Shown: piece after piece, positions 30,746-38,972 of the stretch | Layout: the number at the start of each line of letters is the position of its first letter | Numbering within the stretch: position 1 is the first letter of the stretch | Source: Chloroflexota bacterium | GTDB taxonomy: Bacteria > Chloroflexota > Dehalococcoidia > Lucifugimonadales > UBA3495 | Direction: 5' to 3' | Length of the DNA stretch: 39,097 nucleotides | Assembly: GCA_009840165.1 (NCBI GenBank) | Contig: VXOG01000082.1 | Coordinates: 1-39,097, forward strand | The notes under the pieces: generated by a model | The model's database searches: none | Told to the model about the DNA's origin: nothing | What the model saw: only the letters and a program-made list of their open reading frames with translations | Translations under genes and position numbers: made by a program

Positions 30746-33468
30746 TTATTCCAGGTTAGGTCCCGCCTTGGCGTCGCTCACCGAAGGTTCCCTTGCCAGT
30801 TCCCGCCGCAGAGTGGCAACCCATTCGGGGTCAAGGCCCAGAGCCTGGCTGACCACATCGTCGATCTGCCGGCGCGCCGGGTCCTCGTGCATCTTGGGGA
30901 AGGGCAGCATGGTTTGGTTCGCCAGCCAGTCGAACCAACCGCCCAGCAGATCCCGTTCTGCGTCGCCGAGTTCCGTGAAATCGGGCGCCGTCAGGGACCG
31001 CAGCGTGTCCAGCGAGAAGGACGGATAGGAAGGAACGCGATTGTCCCGCGCTCCCAGCAGAGACAGCAGGCCGGGCGTGGAGTTCAGGTACAGGCACAGG
31101 GCCTTAGTTATGCCTGGATCGCGGGGGCGGCAAGGAGTCCAGATCGAGCCAACCGCCGGTTCTGGCAGCGTGACTGCGATTACCCGCGCCAGGTTGAGCC
31201 GCAACCGATGGGGTAATAGCATAGAACTGCATTGTTCCCAATAGCTGTCGGCCAGGTGACGTTTCGCTTCCTTCGGCTCGATGTAAACGTCGGTCTGGGC
31301 CATCATGGACCGGGTGACGTCCGTCTTGTGGTACCAGAGGGCGCGGCGGCCCGACGCGGTGGGCATGTCCGAGTTGGTGTAGGAGTCTCGAATCCGTCTT
31401 CCCTCTGGCCCGATTTCAGCCAGTTGGCCCAGCGGTACGCTCGCCACCGACATCGGATTACCCTCGCTGAGGGTCCGGTAGGCATCCACTAGGAAGGGCG
31501 CAGGAAGTTGACGGCAAACCAGTCACCACGCTCAATGCGCTCCGCCGCCACGTGCTGGACCGTGAAGTCGTGGGAAACCGTCTCTCCGCTTTCACCAACT
31601 CTTTCGATTCTCGCAGCTGTATCCACCGATTCCAACGGCGTAGCCGGGTTGCGCGCCAGGTTGATTACCCGCGTCGCAGGCTTCGGACCTTCGGCGCTCC
31701 ACCGCCGACAGACCAGTAGAATCTCGCCGATGCTGGTATTCTCCGAAAAGAAGATACGGTCCGGGTCGTGGGAACTGACGATGGTGTCGATGTGGAATCA
31801 CTGGGCAAGGTACCTCCGTGTCTGAGACGCGGCTGGATTGGTGGCCATTACAGTCGGAAGCACGACCGCCAGGGTCCCGCCGTCTTCCCTCAGTATCTGG
31901 TCTCCCAGAACCATGAACGCGTTGGCTGAGCCGGAAAGCCGAGCAGCTTCCCGGTACGGTTGGCCCTCCAGAACCTCCTTCTCCCGCCGCTTGATGGCCT
32001 GTTCTTCGGCCCGGCTGAACTGGTCATGACGCAGGCTGTCGCGCGTGAAGGGCGGGTTCATTATCACCAGGTCCATAGGCGGGGGAGGCTCCGAGGTCCC
32101 CCGTTCGCTGTCCACCTGCCGAGTTGTAGTGGGCCAGGCAGCCAGCCGCGCTTGACCGGAGAGAAAATCCAAAGAACCCAGGTATGGCTGCCCGTCGAAA
32201 ACTCCCAGCAGCGCCCGGTGCACGTTCATGCGGTTGAACCTGGTGGAAGGTGATAGCATCCCCAGGGTGCTTGCCGCCATGTGAGTTGCGGTCAGGTTCA
32301 CGTCGTATCCCCACAGCACATCTTCCACCAGCATCAGGCCCAGAGCCTCTTCGTCGTCTGGATCGCCGGAACCGGCGTTGTTCCGCAGGTCGCGGATGCG
32401 TTCCGCCGCCGCCATCAGCAGCGTCCCGGTGCCGCAGGCGGGATCGCATATTCGCAGATTGGAGACGGCGTTGGCGTCCACCCAATCGACCTCGCCCTCC
32501 CGCAGGGCCAGCGATGCCAGCAGCACCGCTGCGGCAGTGGAGGTGTAGAAGGAACCGTCGTAACGGGCGGTGTCCAGCACCCGGTGGAAAATGCGCCCCA
32601 GCAGGTCGTGGCGCAGTCCGGTGACCCGTTCCGAAACCCGATCCACCATTTCCGCCAAGCTCCTCACCGCCTGGCCGGTATCCGGGTCTGCCGAGAGCGC
32701 CGCCAACGCCGCCCGTCCGGTCTCGAACACCGGCCGGTAGTCCACGGCCAGGATTCCGCGCCAGGACTCCCGGAAAGCGTTGATCACGGATTCCTGCTCG
32801 GCGCACGCGACGGCGCTGGGAGGAGGCCAATCCCCGTCGTAACCGTCCGGGCGTTCAGTCGGGAGATGACCCTGTAGGCGGTGGTGGAAGAGCATGGCCG
32901 TCGCCACCACCAGCATCCCGCGCTTGGCCGCCACGAAGTACCGGTCGCTTTGCACTTTGCCGTCCGGCCTTGTGGCGGGAAGGTCAAGCGCTCTTGCCAG
33001 GGCTTGGCGTACCGGCGCGGTCAACCGCTGTACTGCAGCGTCCAAGCCGTCGGAAAGCATCTGCGCCGCCATGTCCGCCCCGCTCAGGGATCTGGGCGCC
33101 TGCTGAACAGCCTGGGCCAGTCGGGACACGTCGCCCACGGACCATTCACCCGACGGCTCCCCGGCCTTCACCCGAACCGTCCAGGTCAAGGTAGCATCGG
33201 CCAGGTTGTCCTCCGTAACACCCTCGGGGTAGCAAACGGCAAAGACGACCGTCGCCAGGCGCTGGCGCAGCCGGGCGTCGGCGTCCTTGACGGCCTGGGC
33301 CTTGCGGTGGAAGCCGGTTTCCGCCTCCAGCACAACGCGCAGGCCCTCCACATCGGCGACAATATCCATCCGCCGGCGCCCTGCTCGCTGCTCAAAGTCG
33401 GTGGAAATCCCACGCTCGGCAAGCAGTAGGGCCAATGCCCGGTTCTGAAAGTCTTCCTGTTTATTCAT
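30746..33468 (-). pseudogene. N6-adenine DNA methylase-like gene with two lesions
   Basis: The first part (33468 to 31798) starts MNKQEDFQNRALALLLAERG and carries the methylase motifs DPACGTGTLL (SAM binding) and MNPPF (catalytic N/D-PP-Y/F). It meets a TGA at 31800-31798, after which the same frame goes on as FHIDTIVSSHDPDRIFFSEN and LLVCRRW down to 31496. There a one-base shift occurs: adding a C to the CCC at 31496-31498 joins NFLRP to FLVDAYRTLSEGN and the rest up to 30746. The intact gene would be about 907 residues, like large type IIG/BREX-like methylase subunits. No specificity or nuclease gene is next to it. Both lesions must be real for it to be dead. Confidence 0.82.
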
Positions 33469-33527
33469 ACTGACCGGGCGAATCTGTAACCGATTCGCAA
33501 TCCTCTGAGCGGAGCAAATCCGAGCAA

Positions 33528-33944
33528 TCAGCCATCCGGTTCCTCGAAGGGGTTCAGGACCGTAACCCCGGTGGGCGAGAAGTCGCGGACGTTGCGGGTG
33601 ACTACCACTAAACTATGGTGTAGTGCGATGGCGGCAATCTGCAAGTCGGAATTAGTGTAACCCAGTTCCGCGTGCAGTAGACCCCACCGCCTTGCTGCCG
33701 CCTCATCGAAGGGAAGCACCCGGTCGCGGAACGAGTTCGCCACAGTCTCCAGCCAACTATCCAGCAACTCGGCAAAGGCCGGTTGTTTCCTGCGCTGACG
33801 GGCCGCTCCGTACTTGATTTCACCTATGGTGATCACGCTGAGGTACAGGTCTTCGGGTTGCTGAACCTGCATCCACCGGGCAACCATTGCGTGTCGCTCC
33901 GGCCGTCGCAATGCCGAAACGGCCACTGTATCCAGGAGGTACAT
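33528..33944 (-). CDS. VapC-type PIN toxin
   Basis: A 138-residue PIN protein. The four acidic residues are in place: Asp5 (MYLLDTVAVSA), Glu42 (ITIGEIKYG), Asp100 (TNSDLQIAAIAL) and Asp121 (VTRNVRDF). These proteins cleave RNA with magnesium. The start is next to the antitoxin stop with no gap. The sequence looks like a FitB/VapC subgroup member and appears intact. Confidence 0.88.
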   Translation of the reverse strand: MYLLDTVAVSALRRPERHAMVARWMQVQQPEDLYLSVITIGEIKYGAARQRRKQPAFAELLDSWLETVANSFRDRVLPFDEAAARRWGLLHAELGYTNSDLQIAAIALHHSLVVVTRNVRDFSPTGVTVLNPFEEPDG

Positions 33945-34217
33945 TCAGAAATCGACGGTGTTGGGCGTGTAGTCCCGGGTGCGGGCAGGCAGCTCGAAAC
34001 CGTCATCGTCGCTGCCCCTAGGAATAGCCAGCAGGTGGTCCACGAAGGAGGGTGCGTCCTCAGCGTTGCTCTTGCACAACCGCTGATAATCTTCAAAGGC
34101 AACCACCACCACAACCGGCTTGCCTCGGCGGGTAACCTCTTGGGGTTCGCCGGTCAGAGCGGCGTCCACTACTGCGCTGAATCGGTTCTTGGCGTCTTGC
34201 AGTTGCCAGGTGATCAT
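33945..34217 (-). CDS. Phd/YefM-type antitoxin
   Basis: A 90-residue protein starting MITWQLQDAKNRFSAVVDAA with the Phd/YefM signature TWQLQDAKNRFSAVV, then GEPQEVTRRGKPVVVVVAFE and YQRL. The disordered, acidic end (GSDDDGFELPARTRD) should bind the toxin. GGAGG lies five bases before the ATG. It is followed without gap by the PIN toxin, and the tandem repeat over the promoter suggests autoregulation. Confidence 0.88.
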   Translation of the reverse strand: MITWQLQDAKNRFSAVVDAALTGEPQEVTRRGKPVVVVVAFEDYQRLCKSNAEDAPSFVDHLLAIPRGSDDDGFELPARTRDYTPNTVDF

Positions 34218-34245
34218 CGGAACCTCCGTCTAGTCTGTCTAGCCC

Positions 34246-34280
34246 ATTATATCGTATGCACCGAATATCGTATGCACCGA
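34246..34280 (-). promoter_or_regulatory. -10 box with 16-bp tandem operator-like repeat
   Basis: On the minus strand a perfect TATAAT lies at 34251-34246. The 16-bp unit ATATCGTATGCACCGA (plus strand) occurs twice in tandem, at 34249-34264 and 34265-34280. The repeat covers the region between the -35 and -10 sites and touches the -10. This is what one expects for an operator bound by the Phd antitoxin and its toxin. Confidence 0.6.
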
Positions 34281-34309
34281 GCAAGCCGCCAACGGGTTGC
34301 CGGCCATCC

Positions 34310-34444
34310 TCAGAGCACCGGCCGCGCCCCTCCAGTTCCGCCACCGCCCACACTGTCCGCATTCCCGAACTTCAGCAGCACCAGCCGCACCTGCTGAGAC
34401 TCCCGGCAGATGGCCAGGGTGCGGTAGTTCACCCCCAGGACCAT
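34310..34444 (-). CDS. Small 44-residue ORF or gene fragment
   Basis: MVLGVNYRTLAICRESQQVR, then LVLLKFGNADSVGGGG and TGGARPVL. The codon use is gene-like. An in-frame stop lies about 33 bases upstream. No ribosome binding site is convincing. It may be a C-terminal remnant of a larger gene, or a small protein. I do not recognise it. Confidence 0.35.
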   Translation of the reverse strand: MVLGVNYRTLAICRESQQVRLVLLKFGNADSVGGGGTGGARPVL

Positions 34445-34666
34445 GGTGTCGTCCCATAGGGCGGGTGTCCGGCCTCACGCTGAGATCATACTCCGCTTTG
34501 CAGAGGGGTTCATCATGGTCTTTCACGGTCTGCGCCATCGCTCAAAACTACAATCTCCGCACTGCAATCTCTGCAATAAAGTGATTATAGAGCCGCAGTA
34601 AATTGCTCGCCCTGCAATACCCCAATCTCCGTCCCCAACGCTCAATTCCCCGTAGAAAATGCCCCT

Positions 34667-34753
34667 GGATTGTATTCTGCAATCCTTTCATTCTTCCTTT
34701 CAGGGCGCCCACTGTGGGAAACCGCTTGAGGGGATTGCAGTCTGACGCATCAG
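34667..34753. repeat. Dispersed element, copy B
   Basis: GGATTGTATTCTGCAATCCT at 34667-34686, CCTTTCAG, and GGATTGCAGTCTGACGCATC up to 34753 align with copy A at 25551-25646. Both copies end about 125-135 bases before a plus-strand gene that starts after a -10-like box followed by TGGCCGCG or ATGGCCGCG. Confidence 0.65.
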
Positions 34754-34828
34754 GACCGGAAGGCCGCCAGCACTTGCGTTGACCTCGGCGGAGTGGTCAC
34801 GCCCCTCCAGTTCGCTGTCATGGGAGGT

Positions 34829-34857
34829 TTGGCAGGCGGGTTTTGCCGCGCTATACT
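34829..34857 (+). promoter_or_regulatory. Sigma-70-like promoter for the response regulator
   Basis: TTGGCA at 34829-34834 and TATACT at 34852-34857 lie 17 bases apart. The start would fall about 15 bases before the ATG, giving a short leader that holds GGGAGG. Confidence 0.6.
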
Positions 34858-34878
34858 GGCCGCGTCGGGAGGCAGTTC

Positions 34879-35277
34879 ATGGACGAGTTCAGAGATTCCC
34901 TGAAGGTGTTGGTGGTTGACGATGAGGCCGACGTCGAGGTGATGTTTCGCCAACGGATGCGACGGGAGGTCCGGAGCGGCCGCTACGAGTTTGTGTTCGC
35001 GCGTTCCGGCGTCCATGCCCTGGAAGTGTTGGCGGAGCACCCGGACGTCAGCCTGGTCATCACCGACCTGAACATGCCGGAGATGGACGGATTGACGCTC
35101 TTGGATTGCCTGACGGAGGCGTGGCCGGGCGTGCCGTCGCTGGTGGTTTCGGCCTATGGCGACCCGGGGCGGATGTCAGCGGCCCGTGAGCGCGGCTCTT
35201 CCGGATTCGTCGTCAAGCCGGTTGACTTTACCGAACTACGTTCAGCGATGGCGGATTCGCTGGGTGGCGCCGGTTGA
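34879..35277 (+). CDS. Receiver-only response regulator
   Basis: A 132-residue receiver domain. Asp14/Asp15 (LVVDDEADV), the phosphate acceptor Asp63 (ITDLNMPEMDG), Ser91 (LVVSAYGD) and Lys113 (FVVKPVDF) are in place. There is no output domain, so it works by binding a partner or as a phosphate relay. No histidine kinase is nearby. GGGAGG lies seven bases before the ATG. Confidence 0.88.
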   Translation: MDEFRDSLKVLVVDDEADVEVMFRQRMRREVRSGRYEFVFARSGVHALEVLAEHPDVSLVITDLNMPEMDGLTLLDCLTEAWPGVPSLVVSAYGDPGRMSAARERGSSGFVVKPVDFTELRSAMADSLGGAG

Positions 35278-35521
35278 ACTCTCCGGCGAAGGAATACCAA
35301 CCCATTCCGTACTAGGGTCCCTTCGCAGGGTCGAATCGGATCGGCGGCCCCTGAGTCGATACGTTTCGCGGACCGTAGGCCGTAGGGAGAATGTCGGGCG
35401 CGTTGCCGACCGAGAAGGACCGAGGGTACCCACTGGCGACGTGCCGACAACGCAGGGGATGGGGATGATGAACTTCCGGGAAAATCCCGGAAGGAATGAT
35501 TTGGAATCAGGAGCAGCGGAA

Positions 35522-35842
35522 ATGCCCAAGTATCTCTTTCAAGCCAATTACACCAGCCAGGGTTACCAGGGCCTGCTGAAGGAAGGCGGCACCTCGCGCC
35601 GCCGGGTATTTGAGGACCTGGCCAGCGAGCAGGGCGGAACCCTGGAGTCCTTCTACTACGCTTTCGGCGGCGCGGACCTGTACCTGACCTTCGACCTGCC
35701 GGACGTTGCAACCGCCGCCGCCATTTCCATGTCCATCGGAGCCGCGGGCGCTCTCAGCATCAGCACTGTTCAGTTGATCACTCCCGAGGAGATCGACGAC
35801 GCCTGCGGCAGGACGGTCACGTATCGCCCGCCCGGAGCATAG
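35522..35842 (+). CDS. GYD-domain protein
   Basis: A 106-residue protein starting MPKYLFQANYTSQGYQGLLK. The pattern FYYAFGGADLYLTFDLPDVA and the start NYTSQG are those of the GYD family, small ferredoxin-like proteins of unknown function. AGGAG lies seven bases before the ATG. The 244 bases upstream hold no gene that I can support; the -10/-35 is not clear. Confidence 0.82.
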   Translation: MPKYLFQANYTSQGYQGLLKEGGTSRRRVFEDLASEQGGTLESFYYAFGGADLYLTFDLPDVATAAAISMSIGAAGALSISTVQLITPEEIDDACGRTVTYRPPGA

Positions 35843-36165
35843 TCGCCCAATCAACCCACATCCAGCTTCAAATCTTCGGTGGATTCAGGCTTAACCACTG
35901 ACCAGACCCCAGCAGACCCGCCGTCTCGCCCAAGGTGAGATGGCCGGAGCCAAAGCGGTCCCCGGTCGTTGTGTTCCTCAGGGACGGACGCATTCTCCAC
36001 CAATATCGACATCATTCCCAAAGTCGACGCCGACGGCAAAAATCCCGAAACCCTCGGATCCCGGCCTTGCCCGAAAACTCCAGTCTCTGCCCATAAGGTC
36101 AGAACTGTGCTCGAAAAGTACGCTACGCAGACAGATTTGAGGGCATCGCTACCCGGAGATGATCG
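35843..36165. other. Gap with no supported gene
   Basis: About 320 bases. Short frames exist on both strands (minus 35851-36039; plus 35940-36140) but each is a mosaic of frames with no family signal. GGATCCCGGCCTTGCCCGAA at 36057-36076 resembles a stretch near 36963-36990 in the other long gap, with GGCAAGGCCTCGGATCC. Nothing more is seen. Confidence 0.4.
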
Positions 36166-36711
36166 ATGGCTATGGAAGAAGATTTCACAGGCTCTGTCTT
36201 ACCTCATATCGACAAGGCCATCGAGATCACGAAAACTCAACTTGAAGCCCGCGACTCGAAAGACGATTTGGACGATTGGTTGGAGCCAATCATAGACCAT
36301 TTAGAAACAGCCAGAGAAATGGCGAGCGGGAATTATTCCGATGCCCCAGAAGGCTCCATGCCAGCATTCGTGTACATCTTCGCCGGGGAAAAAGAGGACA
36401 GCCGAATAAAAATTGGTGTGTCTAACAACCCTCAGAAACGCTTGCAGAGCGCACAGACGACTTCGCCGGAGGTGCTCCGCATTGCAGGTATTGCTGAGTA
36501 CCCCGACAAGTGGGCAGCACTGTGGGTCGAATCACGTATGCAGGAGAGGGGAAAAGACGCGGGTTTCCATGCGCATGGAGAGTGGTTCACCTCGGAATTC
36601 CTTCCGTTGGCAAAGGAGTTGGTCAACCAGAGAGATTACTTTTTGTGTTCGTACTATGATTGGTGCGAAGAAAGTGGGATTGATCCAACAACAGGGGTTG
36701 TAGTTCGTTAG
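36166..36711 (+). CDS. GIY-YIG-type T5orf172/MUG113 nuclease-like protein
   Basis: A 181-residue protein. Residues 1-65 form a charged helical part. Then the family core: PAFVYIFAGEKEDSRIKIGV followed by SNNPQKRLQSAQTTSPEVL (the Y-I-F..IKIG and R motif of T5orf172 GIY-YIG proteins), and ESRMQERGKDAGFHAHGEWF, with the late Glu/His region. The catalytic positions seem present. Function may be in phage or DNA-related defence, but the family is diverse. GGAG lies seven bases before the ATG. A small membrane protein follows. Confidence 0.75.
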   Translation: MAMEEDFTGSVLPHIDKAIEITKTQLEARDSKDDLDDWLEPIIDHLETAREMASGNYSDAPEGSMPAFVYIFAGEKEDSRIKIGVSNNPQKRLQSAQTTSPEVLRIAGIAEYPDKWAALWVESRMQERGKDAGFHAHGEWFTSEFLPLAKELVNQRDYFLCSYYDWCEESGIDPTTGVVVR

Positions 36712-36727
36712 GTTGCGTGGGTGCCTC

Positions 36728-36901
36728 ATGGGAATCATGTCAGCTTCAACTGTTATAGGAGCAATTCTAATAGTCGCTGGTGCCATTACCATTGCCCTAT
36801 CCTTCGCGACAGATGTGGCATTTTTTCAGCCCATCGGCCCATCAATATTGGCTCTGTTGATCGGTTGTTTTTTGTTGGTCATTGGAATACTTCGACATTG
36901 A
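36728..36901 (+). CDS. Small two-helix membrane protein
   Basis: A 57-residue protein starting MGIMSASTVIGAILIVAGAI with two hydrophobic helices separated by FATDVAFFQP. It begins 16 bases after the nuclease stop in the same direction. A start three codons later (GGGA before it) is possible. I do not recognise it. The pair may be one unit. Confidence 0.5.
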   Translation: MGIMSASTVIGAILIVAGAITIALSFATDVAFFQPIGPSILALLIGCFLLVIGILRH

Positions 36902-37246
36902 GAGTTTCCAGGCACTTGCCACCGGCGGACGACCAGTTGCCCGAAAAGTGGTCCCAAAACCCGACTTTACGGGCAAGGCCTCGGATCCCAAGTTCTCCAG
37001 GGAGGCGACAAAGTTCACGGTTACCATGGCCTGTGTCTGTGCCGACTGATATTAGGGCCTGCTGACATTCAGCACGAGCCCGGCCTACATTTCGACACAG
37101 TTGAACACAATCATGTTTTCAGGCATAAGAACCTCCGCGACCCAGACGCGTCGGAGTTTGAACCGTTCAACTGAAGTTGGACGGAATCCGTACCGCGCCC
37201 TGCGGCGGCGCAATCCGGGTCATGGCTGAATACCACGGGAAAAGAA
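36902..37246. other. Gap with no supported gene
   Basis: About 345 bases. A minus-strand frame (36842-37027, MVTVNFVASLENLGSEALPV) has gene-like sequence at its start but no ribosome binding site, and its end turns into nonsense. It is not called. The rest has no signal that I can name. Confidence 0.35.
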
Positions 37247-37846
37247 ATGGGATCGAAGCACATCATTGTGATTATTTGGATCCTCATCCTGGTGGCAAGC
37301 ACGGTCGGTTTAGCTTGGACGCAATGGCTGTCCGGCGACCGTGACGCATCTACCACCGGGTGGTATAACCAGTCGATCTACAAGAATATGGACCCGTCAT
37401 TCACGAGAGAGCACATGAGAGGCCGCCTGATGAGCGCCGCCACGAGCAATCCCGGATTCGGAGGGGCATTCCTTTCCAAGCGGCAGACGGTTCTCAACAT
37501 CTTCATCGCACATGATGAGAACGATCCCGGACAATGGGAGAAGGACCGACAAGCCCTTGAAGAATTGCTTGATCCCAATTCCGGCTTAGAGCTGAACGTC
37601 ATCAAGGGCGGTTACACTATCACCCAGCTTTCCGAGTGGTATGACCGGATGAACTCAGAGGGAATATGGGACCAGGATGGGGTGCATATGATCGACCTGG
37701 ACGAAGGCATAAACAGACTGTACATCGGAGTGCTGAGCGATTGGGAAGTCGAAGGCGTGTACACGTTTCTTGAGGGGCTAGGTATACCTCGCGAAGCCGC
37801 GGCGGTAGAGGCGGTCGAGCCGGCGAAGCCCGCTGCCAGAAGGTGA
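37247..37846 (+). CDS. Signal-anchored extracytoplasmic protein
   Basis: A 199-residue protein with an N-terminal anchor (HIIVIIWILILVASTVGLAW) and a soluble domain with IFIAHDENDPGQWEKDRQAL, the YTITQLSEWYDRMNSEG, and a final DEGINRLYIGVLSDWEVEGV. The last strand pattern looks like a small alpha/beta sandwich. The family is unknown. GGGAAAAGAA lies before the ATG. It runs with the nuclease and the small membrane protein but after a long gap. Confidence 0.6.
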   Translation: MGSKHIIVIIWILILVASTVGLAWTQWLSGDRDASTTGWYNQSIYKNMDPSFTREHMRGRLMSAATSNPGFGGAFLSKRQTVLNIFIAHDENDPGQWEKDRQALEELLDPNSGLELNVIKGGYTITQLSEWYDRMNSEGIWDQDGVHMIDLDEGINRLYIGVLSDWEVEGVYTFLEGLGIPREAAAVEAVEPAKPAARR

Positions 37847-37930
37847 ATGTCAAAAAGCCCTATGTAGAACTGAGCGGTTCCAAGATTACGAACAACAAGA
37901 GCAAAGCAGGTGGGCACAAAATCAATAGGA

Positions 37931-38047
37931 TTAATGTGGCGGCCGCAGTTTTCCCGGCGCCTTCCCTCGTGTCTTGGACAGCCATAATTCTGTCGCCAAC
38001 ACTGGGGCGCACACGAACAGCAGAAGTACCATCAGGGTCAGAAACAT
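37931..38047 (-). CDS. 38-residue membrane peptide
   Basis: MFLTLMVLLLFVCAPVLATE, then LWLSKTRGKAPGKLRPPH and a stop. One hydrophobic helix and a basic tail. GGAGGTG lies eight bases before the ATG, the strongest ribosome binding site in this part of the window. It begins 39 bases after the stop of the solute-binding gene on the same strand and may be in its operon. Too short for family calls. Confidence 0.5.
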   Translation of the reverse strand: MFLTLMVLLLFVCAPVLATELWLSKTRGKAPGKLRPPH

Positions 38048-38086
38048 CGTGCTTCACCTCCGAACTGTCCCCACAGAGTAGGTCTC

Positions 38087-38833
38087 CTACTCGAAGGTGG
38101 AGCCGTCTTCGCCCAACCACTTGAAGATGAGGGCGTTCAGCGTCCCGTCGGCCTTCATCTCCGCCAGCCCAGCATTGAGCTTGGCCTTCAACTCGCTGCC
38201 GGGGCGCACGCCCATACCCAGGCCACGGTCCAGCAGCACCCGCGGCCCCGCCATCTCCAGCAGTCCCGCGTGCTGCGCCAGCTTCTGCACCCCGTAGCCG
38301 TGGTCCACCATAACCGCGTCCACTTCGCCGCTCAGCGCCGCGTCCGCCGCGTCCAATTCATGGTCCAGGGGAACAAAGGGTATGCCCTGCTCCGATAGGT
38401 AGTCGGAAAATATGGTGTGGGCTGAAACTCCGATCCTGCCCTGGAGGGCCGCGTCGCCCTCTCCCGCCCGGACCAGGTACACCGATGGCGTGGGCGGATA
38501 GTAGGCTTGGGTGAAGTCAATCAGCCGCTCCCGTTGGTCGGTGATGCTCATGCCGGCGAGGATGACGTCGAACTCTTCATCCAGCAGGTGCGGGATCATC
38601 GTCTCCCAATCGTTCAGAACCCACCGGTACTTCAAACCGGCGCGGCGGCACAGGTCGTCCCCCAGGGCCCGCTCCAGGCCGTCGATCTCGCCCTGGTCGT
38701 TGACGAAGTTGAAGGGGTGATAGTCGCGGCCGGTGGCAATCATCACCGTGTCCGTTGCGCCACACCCGGCCAGTAGGAGGACCATAGCTGCCAGCAGTAG
38801 TCCGCCAACCGCGCGGGTGAACCAACTCTTCAA
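38087..38833 (-). CDS. Solute-binding lipoprotein, family 3
   Basis: A 248-residue periplasmic-type binding protein of an ABC importer for polar amino acids or similar. The signal peptide ends in LLAGC. The fold signature is VMIATGRDYHPFNFVNDQGE, then IDGLERALGDDLCRRAGL and FDVILAGMSITDQRERLIDF (family 3, with its Asp-Phe and Gly-Met-Ser-Ile). The GVR......LNAGLAEMKADGTL end is typical. I chose TTG at 38833: GGAGGG lies seven bases upstream and the signal peptide starts MKSWFTRAVG. ATG at 38848 is the next option. Permease and ATPase genes are not in the window. Confidence 0.88.
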   Translation of the reverse strand: MKSWFTRAVGGLLLAAMVLLLAGCGATDTVMIATGRDYHPFNFVNDQGEIDGLERALGDDLCRRAGLKYRWVLNDWETMIPHLLDEEFDVILAGMSITDQRERLIDFTQAYYPPTPSVYLVRAGEGDAALQGRIGVSAHTIFSDYLSEQGIPFVPLDHELDAADAALSGEVDAVMVDHGYGVQKLAQHAGLLEMAGPRVLLDRGLGMGVRPGSELKAKLNAGLAEMKADGTLNALIFKWLGEDGSTFE

Positions 38834-38972
38834 CGTCAATCCCTCCATTGTTTGTGGCGGTTGCATGCCCTACGCCGGCCTGCTCATCGGTCAACCAGCT
38901 CCGGCGTTCATTCTCAACGGCCGGAACTCCACCATGGCGATGGCGGCGGCGCCCACCGCCGAAGCCTTGCCG

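Noticed and set aside
34750..35040. A 96-codon minus-strand frame opposite the response regulator
   Set aside because: The plus strand has a complete receiver domain with promoter and ribosome binding site; this frame is its reverse.
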